Positions 1-7,097 of a stretch of DNA of 15,395 nucleotides are shown one piece after another (position 1 is the stretch's first letter; each line of letters begins with the position of its first letter). The stretch spans positions 1 to 15,395 of the forward strand of contig CALAMX010000038.1 in assembly GCA_937925755.1 (NCBI GenBank). The letters are read 5' to 3'. This DNA is from an uncultured Burkholderiales bacterium. Lineage in GTDB: Bacteria > Pseudomonadota > Gammaproteobacteria > Burkholderiales > Thiobacillaceae. Position numbers and translations under genes: made by a program. The notes beneath the pieces are model-generated. The model was not told where the DNA came from. It worked only from the letters and a program-made list of their open reading frames with translations, and searched no databases.

Positions 1-225
1 GGCCTGCAGGTCCTCCGGCAGGGGCGCATCGAAATCGTCGGCAATCCAGAAACCCTGGTCTTTCATCCCGCCAGGCGGTTTGATCCCGGACTGCTCGGGC
101 ACATAGGGCAGCAGCCGCGCCACCGGCACCCCGGCCTTGGCGATGACGATCTCCTCGCCACGCTGGATCTGCTCGATCAGCTTGGAGAAATGCGTCTTGG
201 CCTCGTGTATGTTGACGGTTTGCAT
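1..225 (-). CDS. Phd/YefM-like antitoxin of a type II toxin-antitoxin pair (C-terminus cut by window edge)
   Basis: Reading from the ATG at 225 toward position 1 gives 75 codons without a stop. The protein starts MQTVNIHEAKTHFSKLIEQI and continues with GEEIVIAKAGVPVARLLPY. This is the typical Phd/YefM/VapB N-terminal fold: a beta strand, the H-E-A-K helix that contacts DNA, then the E-I-V-I-A-K-A-G hairpin. Family members bind and neutralise a toxin, usually a PIN-domain VapC RNase or a RelE/Doc toxin, and repress their own operon through the N-terminal domain. The C-terminal part seen here has the motif GFWIADDFDAPLPEDL, which in this subfamily usually precedes a PIN-domain VapC. That toxin would lie just off the left edge on the same strand and cannot be confirmed. 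No clear Shine-Dalgarno sequence precedes the ATG. Family assignment is firm; toxin type is inference. Confidence 0.85.
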   Translation of the reverse strand, partial: MQTVNIHEAKTHFSKLIEQIQRGEEIVIAKAGVPVARLLPYVPEQSGIKPPGGMKDQGFWIADDFDAPLPEDLQA

Positions 226-307
226 GGGTGCCGGTCGGCAATGGACCAAGTGTTAGTCTAGCACAACCCGGAATACTCCCAGCACCGCGTTCCATGCCGG
301 CAACGGC

Positions 308-1636
308 TCAGCGCACGACCACCTCGCCGCGCAGGCTGTTGGGTAGCGCCGCAGTGATGCGGATGTCACACATCCGGCCGATGAGCCGGGGCGGGGCGGC
401 GAAATTGACCGCGCGGTTGTTCTCGGTGCGGCCGGTCAGTTCCCCCGGGTCCTTCTTCGACGGCCCCTCCACCAGGACGCGCTGTACCGTCCCCACCATC
501 GCCTGGCTGATGGCCTCGGTGTTGGCGCGGATCGCCGCCTGCAGCCTGTACAGGCGTTCCAGCTTGACCGCCTGCGGCGTGTCGTCCGGCAGGCTGGCCG
601 CAGGGGTCCCAGGGCGGGGGCTGTAGACGAAGCTGAAGGAGTGGTCGAACCCCACCGCCTCGATCAGGCGCAGGGTCGCCGCGAAATCGTCCTCGGTCTC
701 GCCGGGAAAGCCGACGATGAAATCGGTGGCGATACTGATGTCCGGCCGCACGGCGCGCAGTCTGCGGATGATGGACTTATACTCCAGCACCGTGTAACCG
801 CGCTTCATGGCAGCGAGTATGCGGTCCGAGCCGGATTGAACCGGTAGGTGGACGTGGCTGACCAGCTTGGGCAGTCGCGCATAGGCCTCGATCAGCCGAT
901 CGGTGAACTCGCGCGGGTGCGAGGTGGTGTAGCGCACGCGTTCGATACCGGGAATCTCGGCGACAAGCTCCAACAACAGGGCAAAGTCGGCCTCGCTGCC
1001 GTCTTCCATGGCCCCGCGATAGGCGTTGACGTTCTGCCCCAGCAAGGTGACTTCCTTGACCCCCTGTTCGGCCAGACCCGCCACCTCGGCGAGCACATCG
1101 GCCAGTGGCCGCGAGACCTCCTCGCCGCGGGTGTAGGGTACCACGCAGAAGCTGCAGTACTTGGAACAGCCCTCCATCACCGAGACGAAGGCGGTGGGGC
1201 CCTCGACGCGGGCAGGGGGAAGATGGTCGAATTTTTCGATCTCGGGGAAGGAAACGTCCACCTGCGGACGGCCGGTTTGCCGCCGCCGGCGAATGAGTTC
1301 CGGCAAGCGATGTAGGGTCTGCGGCCCAAACACCAGATCCACATACGGCGCCCGGCGGACGATCGCCGCACCCTCCTGACTCGCCACACAGCCGCCTACA
1401 CCGATGATCAACTCGGGGTTTTTCTGCTTGAGGTGTTTGACCAGGCCCAGGTCGGTGAACACCTTCTCCTGCGCCTTCTCGCGTACCGAGCAGGTGTTGA
1501 ACAGGATGACGTCGGCCTCGCCGGGATCGTCGGTGGGCTCGTAACCGCCGGCGGCGGCGAGCACGTCGGCCATCTTTGCCGAGTCGTACTCGTTCATCTG
1601 GCAGCCGAAGGTCTTGATGAAGACTTTGCGTGACAT
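308..1636 (-). CDS. miaB: MiaB, tRNA-2-methylthio-N6-dimethylallyladenosine synthase (radical SAM methylthiotransferase)
   Basis: 442 residues, full length for the family. MiaB adds a methylthio group to C2 of N6-isopentenyladenosine at position 37 of tRNAs that read UNN codons, using two [4Fe-4S] clusters and S-adenosylmethionine. The N-terminal UPF0004 domain carries the auxiliary-cluster cysteines C12 (KTFGCQMNEYDS), C49 (FNTCSVREKA) and C83 (GVGGCVASQ). The radical SAM cluster motif is C157-x3-C161-x2-C164 in EGCSKYCSFCVVPYTRG. A TRAM RNA-binding domain occupies roughly residues 370-442. All expected cysteines are present, so the enzyme should be active. It is transcribed divergently from ubiD across a 57-bp gap; no good Shine-Dalgarno is visible before the ATG. 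The paralogues RimO and MtaB are less likely because the N-terminal motif and the FVSVMEGCSKYCSFCVVPY segment match MiaB. Confidence 0.97.
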   Translation of the reverse strand: MSRKVFIKTFGCQMNEYDSAKMADVLAAAGGYEPTDDPGEADVILFNTCSVREKAQEKVFTDLGLVKHLKQKNPELIIGVGGCVASQEGAAIVRRAPYVDLVFGPQTLHRLPELIRRRRQTGRPQVDVSFPEIEKFDHLPPARVEGPTAFVSVMEGCSKYCSFCVVPYTRGEEVSRPLADVLAEVAGLAEQGVKEVTLLGQNVNAYRGAMEDGSEADFALLLELVAEIPGIERVRYTTSHPREFTDRLIEAYARLPKLVSHVHLPVQSGSDRILAAMKRGYTVLEYKSIIRRLRAVRPDISIATDFIVGFPGETEDDFAATLRLIEAVGFDHSFSFVYSPRPGTPAASLPDDTPQAVKLERLYRLQAAIRANTEAISQAMVGTVQRVLVEGPSKKDPGELTGRTENNRAVNFAAPPRLIGRMCDIRITAALPNSLRGEVVVR

Positions 1637-1640
1637 GCGC

Positions 1641-1668
1641 TTTACAGGTTAAATCAAAGGATTATTTT
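1641..1668 (+). promoter_or_regulatory. Candidate sigma-70-type promoter for ubiD
   Basis: TTTACA at 1641-1646 (5 of 6 to the -35 consensus) is followed after 16 bases by TATTTT at 1663-1668 (4 of 6 to the -10 consensus). The predicted transcript start near 1675 leaves about 19 bases before the ubiD ATG at 1694. The site sits in the short AT-rich part of the miaB/ubiD divergent gap. It is a motif match only. Confidence 0.4.
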
Positions 1669-1693
1669 ACTCCCGGACGCCAAGCGAGCCGCC

Positions 1694-3157
1694 ATGCGAT
1701 ACCACGACCTGCGCGATTTCCTGCAACAACTCGAACGCTTGGGGGAGTTGAAACGCATCGGCATCGAGGTGGACCCCAAGCTGGAGATGACCGAGATCGG
1801 CGACCGTGTGTTGCGCGCCGGCGGCCCGGCCCTGCTGTTCGAGCGGCCCAAGGGGCACAGGATGCCGGTGCTCATCAACCTGTTCGGCACGGTGAAAAGG
1901 GTGGCCTTGGGCATGGGCGAGGAAGACCCGGCCAGGCTACGCGAGATCGGCCGGCTACTCGCCTACCTGAAGGAGCCGGAGCCGCCCAAGGGTTTCAAGG
2001 ACGCCTGGGAGAAGTGGCCCATCCTCAAACAGGTGCTCAACATGGCCCCACGCGAGGTCAAAGACCCGCCCTGCCAGGCAGTGGTGTGGGAGGGGCATGA
2101 CGTGGACCTGGCGCGGCTGCCGGTGATGACCTGCTGGCCGAAAGATGCCGGCCCCCTCATCACCTGGGGGCTGACCATCACGCGCGGACCGCTGAAAGCC
2201 CGCCAGAACCTGGGTATTTATCGCCAACAGGTGATCGGGCCGAACAAGGTGATCATGCGCTGGCTGGCACATCGCGGCGGCGCGCTCGACTTCCGCGACC
2301 ACTGCTTGCAGCACCCGGGCGAGCCCTTCCCAGTAGCGGTGGCCTTGGGTGCCGATCCAGCGACGATCCTGGGGGCGGTGACGCCGGTGCCGGACACCCT
2401 GTCCGAGTACCAGTTCGCTGGGTTGCTGCGTGGGGCGAAGACGGAAGTGGCGCGCTGCATAGGCTCCGATCTCATGGTGCCGGCCAGTGCCGAGATCGTG
2501 CTAGAAGGGGTGATCCAGCCGGAGGAAACCGCACTGGAAGGCCCTTTCGGCGACCATACGGGCTACTACAACGAGCAGGAGCGTTTCCCCGTGTTCACCA
2601 TCCAGCGCATCACCATGCGCCGCGATCCCATCTACCACAGCACCTATACCGGCAAACCACCGGATGAACCGGCCATCTTGGGGATGGCGCTCAACGAGGT
2701 CTTCGTACCCCTGCTGCAAAAACAGTTCCCAGAGATCGTCGACTTCTACCTGCCGCCCGAGGGGTGCAGCTATCGCCTGGCGGTGGTGTCGATGAAGAAG
2801 CAATATCCGGGCCATGCCAAACGGGTGATGTTCGGCGTGTGGTCCTTCCTGCGCCAGTTCATGTACACCAAGTTCGTGCTGGTGACCGATGACGACGTCG
2901 ATGTGCGCGACTGGAAAGAGGTGATCTGGGCGCTCACCACCCGGGTAGACCCCGGCCGCGACCTGGTAGTGGTGGAGAACACCCCCATCGACTACCTCGA
3001 TTTCGCCAGTCCAGTGGCGGGACTGGGAGGCAAGCTGGGCATCGACGCGACGAACAAATGGCCGGGCGAGACCACGCGCGTGTGGGGCACACCCATCGTC
3101 ATGGACGCGGGCGTCAAGCGTCGGGTGGACGCCCTATGGGAGGCCCTGGGCCTTTAG
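1694..3157 (+). CDS. ubiD: UbiD, 4-hydroxy-3-polyprenylbenzoate decarboxylase (prenylated-FMN dependent)
   Basis: 487 residues, close to the roughly 490-500 of characterised UbiD proteins. UbiD removes the carboxyl group of 3-polyprenyl-4-hydroxybenzoate in ubiquinone biosynthesis and needs prenylated FMN supplied by UbiX, which is not in this window. Family landmarks: the N-terminal MRYHDLRDFLQQLERLGELK; the cofactor-binding stretch around ITWG (156-159) and NLGIYR (172-177); and the E-G-P-F-G-D motif at 282-287, whose acidic residues five apart match the catalytic acid positions of UbiD-family enzymes. The C-terminal region includes DDDVDVRDWKEVIWAL and GIDATNKWPGE. The start ATG is followed at once by the conserved N-terminus; only a weak GCGAG precedes it. 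Other UbiD-family members decarboxylate aromatic acids, but the length, the N-terminus and the presence of ubiJ-ubiB nearby favour the ubiquinone enzyme. Confidence 0.95.
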   Translation: MRYHDLRDFLQQLERLGELKRIGIEVDPKLEMTEIGDRVLRAGGPALLFERPKGHRMPVLINLFGTVKRVALGMGEEDPARLREIGRLLAYLKEPEPPKGFKDAWEKWPILKQVLNMAPREVKDPPCQAVVWEGHDVDLARLPVMTCWPKDAGPLITWGLTITRGPLKARQNLGIYRQQVIGPNKVIMRWLAHRGGALDFRDHCLQHPGEPFPVAVALGADPATILGAVTPVPDTLSEYQFAGLLRGAKTEVARCIGSDLMVPASAEIVLEGVIQPEETALEGPFGDHTGYYNEQERFPVFTIQRITMRRDPIYHSTYTGKPPDEPAILGMALNEVFVPLLQKQFPEIVDFYLPPEGCSYRLAVVSMKKQYPGHAKRVMFGVWSFLRQFMYTKFVLVTDDDVDVRDWKEVIWALTTRVDPGRDLVVVENTPIDYLDFASPVAGLGGKLGIDATNKWPGETTRVWGTPIVMDAGVKRRVDALWEALGL

Positions 3158-3193
3158 CAACCCGTCCAGGTGCCGAACCGGTCGGCCTCGGTG

Positions 3194-3209
3194 TTAAGGG
3201 AATCTTAAG
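3194..3209 (+). promoter_or_regulatory. PmrA/QseB-type operator: TTAAG direct repeat at 11-bp spacing
   Basis: TTAAG at 3194-3198 and again at 3205-3209 lie in GTTAAGGGAATCTTAAG. The two half-sites are 11 bp apart, one helical turn. This is the spacing and sequence of the PmrA/QseB box (HTTAAD-N5-HTTAAD), except that the first H is G here. A weak -10 candidate AAAAAT (3220-3225) starts 10 bases after the second half-site, which is where a response regulator of this class would activate RNA polymerase. The gene downstream is the small secreted protein, and the next operon encodes a regulator of exactly this subfamily, so autoregulation is plausible. That link is inference. Confidence 0.6.
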
Positions 3210-3289
3210 TCAGGATCGGAAAAATGCACTCTGCCGACACGATCTACGTGAGGCATCCCAATCACCGAACGACCGAAAGGAGTTGACCC

Positions 3290-3547
3290 ATGAACCTGAA
3301 GAACCTTGCTGCCTTGTTGTCCACTGCCGGCTTCCTGACCCTGGGCGCGGCACACGCCACCGAGCCTGCCAAGCCGGCGGAGCCCGCCAAAGCCGCCGAG
3401 GCCGCCGCACCGGCCAAGGCCGAGAAAAAGGCGGTCGTCGCCAAGAAGACCAAGAAAGAGACCAAGCACGAAGAGAAGGCCATGCATGGCAGCGAGGCCG
3501 CAAAACCGGCCGAACCGGCCAAGCCTGCCGAACCGGCGAAGAAATGA
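3290..3547 (+). CDS. Small secreted Ala/Lys/Pro/Glu-rich protein of unknown function
   Basis: 85 residues. A strong Shine-Dalgarno AAAGGAG (3276-3282) lies 7 bases before the ATG. Residues 1-23 form a classic Sec signal peptide: MNLK, then a hydrophobic core ending in GAAHA, with cleavage predicted before TEPAK. The mature part of about 62 residues has no hydrophobic core. It is made of PAKPAEPAK-type repeats at both ends around a strongly basic centre (AKAEKKAVVAKKTKKETKHEE), and is probably disordered and periplasmic. I recognise no domain. The gene follows a PmrA/QseB-type box and precedes the two-component operon, separated from it by a hairpin terminator. A role in signal sensing or envelope buffering linked to that system is possible but is only guilt by association. 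E. coli qseBC has a different small periplasmic gene (ygiW) in the comparable position. Confidence 0.8.
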   Translation: MNLKNLAALLSTAGFLTLGAAHATEPAKPAEPAKAAEAAAPAKAEKKAVVAKKTKKETKHEEKAMHGSEAAKPAEPAKPAEPAKK

Positions 3548-3571
3548 CGCGCTGGCCATGATTGGCTGATG

Positions 3572-3595
3572 GGCGGGGCGCAAGCCCCGCCTTTT
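3572..3595 (+). terminator. Rho-independent terminator after the small secreted protein gene
   Basis: GGCGGGGC (3572-3579) pairs perfectly with GCCCCGCC (3584-3591) around a GCAA tetraloop of the stable GNRA class, followed by TTTT (3592-3595). The eight-base all-GC stem plus U-run is a textbook intrinsic terminator, though the U-run is short. It separates the small-protein gene from the response regulator, so the regulator needs its own promoter or partial read-through. Confidence 0.8.
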
Positions 3596-3605
3596 GCTCT
3601 CGGGC

Positions 3606-3614
3606 TGTCATAAT
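3606..3614 (+). promoter_or_regulatory. Extended -10 promoter candidate directly before the response regulator
   Basis: TGTCATAAT is an extended -10 element (TG-n plus CATAAT, 5 of 6 to consensus). No -35 match exists at the expected distance, which extended -10 promoters tolerate. Transcription would begin about 7 bases later, at 3621-3622, on the A of the regulator's ATG. That would give a leaderless mRNA, which fits the absence of any Shine-Dalgarno before this gene. Confidence 0.4.
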
Positions 3615-3621
3615 CCGCGCC

Positions 3622-4284
3622 ATGAGACTGCTGCTGGCCGAAGACGATGCCATGCTCGGGGCGAGCATCGAGCAGGGCCTGCGGCGCGCCGGCTTCATCG
3701 TCGATTGGGTGCGCGAGGGCAAGGCGGCGGAGCTGGCCTTGGCCGATGGCGGCCATGATCTGCTCCTGCTCGACCTGGGGCTGCCCAGGTTGGACGGGCT
3801 CACACTGCTCAAACGCCTGCGCCAGCGCGAGGATGTGATCCCCGTGCTGATCGTCACCGCCCGCGACGCCATCGACGACCGAGTCACAGGACTCAACCTC
3901 GGCGCCGACGACTACCTGGTCAAGCCTTTCGATCTCAACGAGCTGATCGCCCGGGTGCACGCCCTGTTGCGTCGCCGACGCAGCAACCCGCAGACCTTGA
4001 TGCGCCTGGGGGCTTTGGAGCTCGACCCCATCACCCGCGAGGTCCGGCTGGAGGGCCGTCCCCTGCACCTATCCGCACGCGAATATGGCCTGCTCTATGC
4101 CTTGCTGGAAAAGCCCGGGGCCGTGCTTTCCGTCGCCCAGCTCGAGAATCGGCTCTACGGTTGGGGTGAGGAGGTTCAGAGCAACGCCGTGGAGGTGCAT
4201 CTGCACCACCTGCGCCGCAAGCTGGGGCCGGGCTGGATCCGTAACGTGCGCGGCGTGGGCTACAGGCTGACGCCGCCGGCATGA
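3622..4284 (+). CDS. OmpR-family response regulator of the QseB/PmrA/TctD type
   Basis: 220 residues. The chosen ATG begins MRLLLAEDDAMLG, the canonical receiver start; an in-frame start further upstream (3562) would add residues that overlap the terminator hairpin. Receiver domain, residues 1-115: acidic pocket E7-D8-D9, phospho-acceptor D51 in LLLLDLGLP, T79 in VLIVTA, K101 in LVKPF. C-terminal winged-helix DNA-binding domain, about 125-218: LSAREYGLLYALLEKPGAVLS, then NAVEVHLHHLRRKLG and the final IRNVRGVGYRL. All signalling residues are intact. The stop codon overlaps the kinase start by four bases (ATGA). The receiver linker and the RDAIDDRVTGLNLGADDYLVKPF segment place it with QseB, PmrA and TctD, which bind TTAA-type direct repeats; such a repeat lies at 3194-3209. 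The stimulus is unknown. QseB, PmrA and TctD cannot be separated safely, so no symbol is given. Confidence 0.93.
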   Translation: MRLLLAEDDAMLGASIEQGLRRAGFIVDWVREGKAAELALADGGHDLLLLDLGLPRLDGLTLLKRLRQREDVIPVLIVTARDAIDDRVTGLNLGADDYLVKPFDLNELIARVHALLRRRRSNPQTLMRLGALELDPITREVRLEGRPLHLSAREYGLLYALLEKPGAVLSVAQLENRLYGWGEEVQSNAVEVHLHHLRRKLGPGWIRNVRGVGYRLTPPA

Positions 4285-5615
4285 ACAATGCCATTCGCCG
4301 GCAGCTGCTCGCCTGGCAGATTGGCGCCTTGCTCATCACCGCCGCCCTGGTGAGCCTGGTCACCTACGCGCTGGCCTGGAACGCCTTCAACCGCGTGCGC
4401 GATTTCACCCTGGAGCAGGTGGCCTACACGGTGGTGCGCCACGGCGTGGTGACCGACTCGGAGGACGCACTGGAAGACCGCGGCCAGTTCCTGAGCCAGA
4501 TCTGGGATGCCGACGGTGAGCTGATATTCACTTCCGACCCCGACATCGATCTGCCGCAGCAACCCAATGGGTTGCACGTCCTTAACTGGCGCGGCAGCGA
4601 ATGGCATACCTACACCCTGCGCGAACGCGGGCTCACTATCCAGGTGGCCAACACCACGGCCAACCGTCAGGCGATGTTCGCCCGCATCGTGCCCTGGCTG
4701 ATCCTGCCCATGGGGCTGCTCATCGCCCTGCTCGCCGCGGGTATCTGGTTCGCCGTGGGCCGCGCGCTGCGGCCACTCACCGCTTTGCGCGACGAGATCG
4801 GACAGCGCGAGCCTGACAAGCTGCTGCCACTCGCCACGCACGACCTGCCCGAGGAACTGCGACCGCTGGCCGAGGCGCTCAACGAGCTGCTGGGTCGGCT
4901 GGATGCGACCTTCCGCCTGCAGCGTCAGTTCATCGCCGACGCCGCTCACGAGCTACGTACCCCACTGGCTGCCGTGCGCCTGCAAGCGCAGCTCGTGCAG
5001 CAGGCAAGCAGTCCGGCCGAGCGCGAGGCGGGGCTCGCTCAGCTCATGGCCGGGGTGGATCGCGCCGCCCATTTGGTCCAGCAACTGCTGGACCTTGCCC
5101 GACACGACCCCCGGACCAACACCGAGCCGGTCGCCGCGGTCGATTTGTGCGCGCTCGCCCGCGCGACGGTGACAGACTTCTCTGCCATGGCCGAGGCGGC
5201 CGGTATCGACCTGGGTCTGGGCTTGTGTGAGGCCACGGTCATCCAGGGGCGAGCGCGCGCCTTACGCGTACTGCTCAACAATCTGGTGGACAATGCCCTG
5301 CGCCACTGTCCGCCGGGCAGCCGGGTGGATGTGGAGGTGCAGCGGCACGCAGAGGCAACATCGCTCATCGTGCGCGACAACGGGCCCGGCATCCCGAGCG
5401 TGGAACACGCACGGGTGTTCGACCGCTTCTACCGCTTGCCGGGCACGGCGACACCCGGCAGCGGCCTGGGGCTGGCCATCGTGCGTGAGATTGCGCAACA
5501 CCACGGTGGTCGCGTCCTGCTTGCAGATACGCCAGGCGGTGGACTCACCGTAAGGGTCGAGCTACCGCCGGCCGCGGCCGGCACAATGCCTCTAGATAAT
5601 ACTCAGCCGACATGA
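4281..5615 (+). CDS. Membrane sensor histidine kinase of the QseC/PmrB/TctE type
   Basis: 444 residues, the usual size for this subfamily. Membrane segments at about 11-33 and 137-158 enclose a short periplasmic sensor of about 100 residues containing IWDADGELIFTSDPDIDLPQ, like the QseC/TctE sensor. HisKA domain: phosphorylated His223 in FIADAAHELRTPLAAVR. HATPase_c: N-box LLNNLVDNALRH (331-342), G1 DNGPGIP (366-372), the F-box region VFDRFYR and G2 GSGLGLAI (393-400). All catalytic motifs are intact. The start overlaps the regulator stop, and the stop overlaps the trkH start, so the three are translationally coupled. The periplasmic sensor has several acidic residues (EDALEDRG, DADGE, DPDID), which could bind metal or cationic ligands as in PmrB; that is inference. 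It should phosphorylate the regulator encoded just upstream. Confidence 0.93.
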   Translation: MNNAIRRQLLAWQIGALLITAALVSLVTYALAWNAFNRVRDFTLEQVAYTVVRHGVVTDSEDALEDRGQFLSQIWDADGELIFTSDPDIDLPQQPNGLHVLNWRGSEWHTYTLRERGLTIQVANTTANRQAMFARIVPWLILPMGLLIALLAAGIWFAVGRALRPLTALRDEIGQREPDKLLPLATHDLPEELRPLAEALNELLGRLDATFRLQRQFIADAAHELRTPLAAVRLQAQLVQQASSPAEREAGLAQLMAGVDRAAHLVQQLLDLARHDPRTNTEPVAAVDLCALARATVTDFSAMAEAAGIDLGLGLCEATVIQGRARALRVLLNNLVDNALRHCPPGSRVDVEVQRHAEATSLIVRDNGPGIPSVEHARVFDRFYRLPGTATPGSGLGLAIVREIAQHHGGRVLLADTPGGGLTVRVELPPAAAGTMPLDNTQPT

Positions 5616-7072
5616 GACGGCGTCTGCCCGCCATCCTCCATGTGCTGGGCTTGGTCATCTTCGTCTTCGGTCTGTCCATGCTGTTGCCGCTCGCCGTGTC
5701 CCTGAGCATTGGCGATGCGGCACAACATGCCTACGACGAGGCCGTGCTCATCACGATGGGAGTGGGCGGCCCGCTGTGGTTGGCCACTCGTAAAAACCGC
5801 GAGGAGCTGCGGGCACGCGACGGCTTTCTCTTGGTCGTTCTGATCTGGGTGCTCCTGCCCCTCTTCGCCTTGATGCCACTGATGCTCTACTTGCCTGCCC
5901 TCTCATTCACCGATGCCTATTTCGAGGCGATGTCGGGGCTGACCACCACCGGCGCTACTGTCCTCACCGGCCTGGATGCACTGCCGCCCTCGATCAATCT
6001 TTGGCGTACGCAACTGCACTTGCTGGGGGGAATGGGGGTAATCGTTCTGGTGGTTGCCATCCTGCCGCTGCTAGGCGTCGGCGGTCGGCAGATGTTCAAG
6101 GCAGAGACGCCCGGGCCGATGAAGGACGCCAAACTCACCCCGCGTATGCGTGAGACGGCCAGGGGCCTGTGGGTGGTCTACGGCGTGCTCACCACGGCCT
6201 GTTTCATCACCTTCTGGGCGCTCGGCATGGACTGGCTCGACGCGCTCATCCATGCCTTCTCCGTGCTGGGCCTAGGCGGCTTCTCCTCCCATGACGCGAG
6301 CTTCGCCCATTTCGACTCGGTGGCTTTGGAGCTCGCCGCTATGCTGTTCTCCCTCCTGGCGGGCATGAACTTCGCCACCCATTTCTTGGCCCTGCGCAGC
6401 CGTAGCCTCGTGCCTTACCGCGTCGATCCGGAAATTCGCTGGTTCCTCGCCGTCGTGCTTAGCAGCAGCCTATTACTGACCGTTTATCTGTGGTCTCGCG
6501 GCATCTACCCCGATTTCTCCAGCGCATTGCGTCATGCCAGCTTCAACACCATCTCCATGGCGACCACCCTGGGGCTGTCTACCCAGGACTTCGCCAGATG
6601 GCCACCCATCGCTGGCCTCTGGTTATTGTTCCTGTGCAGCTTCTCGACCTGCGCCGGCTCGACCGGCGGGGGCATCAAGATGATGCGGGCGATGATCCTG
6701 TACCGGCAGACACAACGGGAGATGGTGAAGCTTCTGCACCCGACCGCCGAGCAACCTGTGCGCATCGGCGAGACGCTGGTGCCCAACAAGGTGGTGTTCG
6801 CCGTGCTTGTCTTCGGGTTCATGTACATGGCCTCGCTCACCATCCTGACCCTGGCCCTGGTGGCAGACGGGCTCGATCCCCTGTCTGCCTTCTCGGCGGT
6901 GGTCGCCTGCATCAACAACACCGGTCCCGGCTTGGGTGTCGTCGGCCCGTCCAGCACCTATGCCGTGCTTACGGATACGCAGACCTGGATATGCAGCTTC
7001 GCTATGCTGTTGGGGCGTTTGGAGTTGATCACTCTGTTGGTCGTCCTCACACCGGGTTTCTGGCGCAAATAG
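5612..7072 (+). CDS. trkH: TrkH-type potassium uptake transporter subunit
   Basis: 486 residues, the TrkH length. TrkH is the membrane pore of the Trk system and imports potassium; it normally works with the nucleotide-binding ring protein TrkA, which is not in this window. The four pore loops of the TrkH/KtrB superfamily are visible: TTTGATVLTG (111-120), LGLGGFSSHD (219-228), TTLGLSTQD (318-326) and NNTGPGLGVVGP (435-446), each with the selectivity-filter glycine. The conserved intramembrane loop CAGSTGGGIK (347-356), which gates the pore, is present. Ten or so hydrophobic segments cover the rest. The ATG overlaps the kinase stop by four bases (ATGA), so it is the third gene of the two-component operon. 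The arrangement suggests that potassium import is co-produced with, and perhaps controlled by, this system. It could be a TrkG paralogue; sodium versus potassium preference cannot be read from the sequence. Confidence 0.92.
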   Translation: MRRRLPAILHVLGLVIFVFGLSMLLPLAVSLSIGDAAQHAYDEAVLITMGVGGPLWLATRKNREELRARDGFLLVVLIWVLLPLFALMPLMLYLPALSFTDAYFEAMSGLTTTGATVLTGLDALPPSINLWRTQLHLLGGMGVIVLVVAILPLLGVGGRQMFKAETPGPMKDAKLTPRMRETARGLWVVYGVLTTACFITFWALGMDWLDALIHAFSVLGLGGFSSHDASFAHFDSVALELAAMLFSLLAGMNFATHFLALRSRSLVPYRVDPEIRWFLAVVLSSSLLLTVYLWSRGIYPDFSSALRHASFNTISMATTLGLSTQDFARWPPIAGLWLLFLCSFSTCAGSTGGGIKMMRAMILYRQTQREMVKLLHPTAEQPVRIGETLVPNKVVFAVLVFGFMYMASLTILTLALVADGLDPLSAFSAVVACINNTGPGLGVVGPSSTYAVLTDTQTWICSFAMLLGRLELITLLVVLTPGFWRK

Positions 7073-7076
7073 GGTG

Positions 7077-7097
7077 GCCATGGCCTTGTGCCGTGGC
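7077..7097. terminator. Hairpin between convergent trkH and aldolase genes
   Basis: GCCATGGC (7077-7084) can pair with GCCGTGGC (7090-7097) around a CTTGT loop, with one wobble pair. It lies exactly between the stop codons of trkH and the convergent aldolase gene, but neither strand has a U-run after it. A shared weak terminator is plausible, not proven. Confidence 0.3.

Noticed and set aside
3562..3621. Longer start for the response regulator in the same frame
   Set aside because: It would translate through the terminator hairpin at 3572-3595, and the receiver domain begins exactly at the ATG at 3622.
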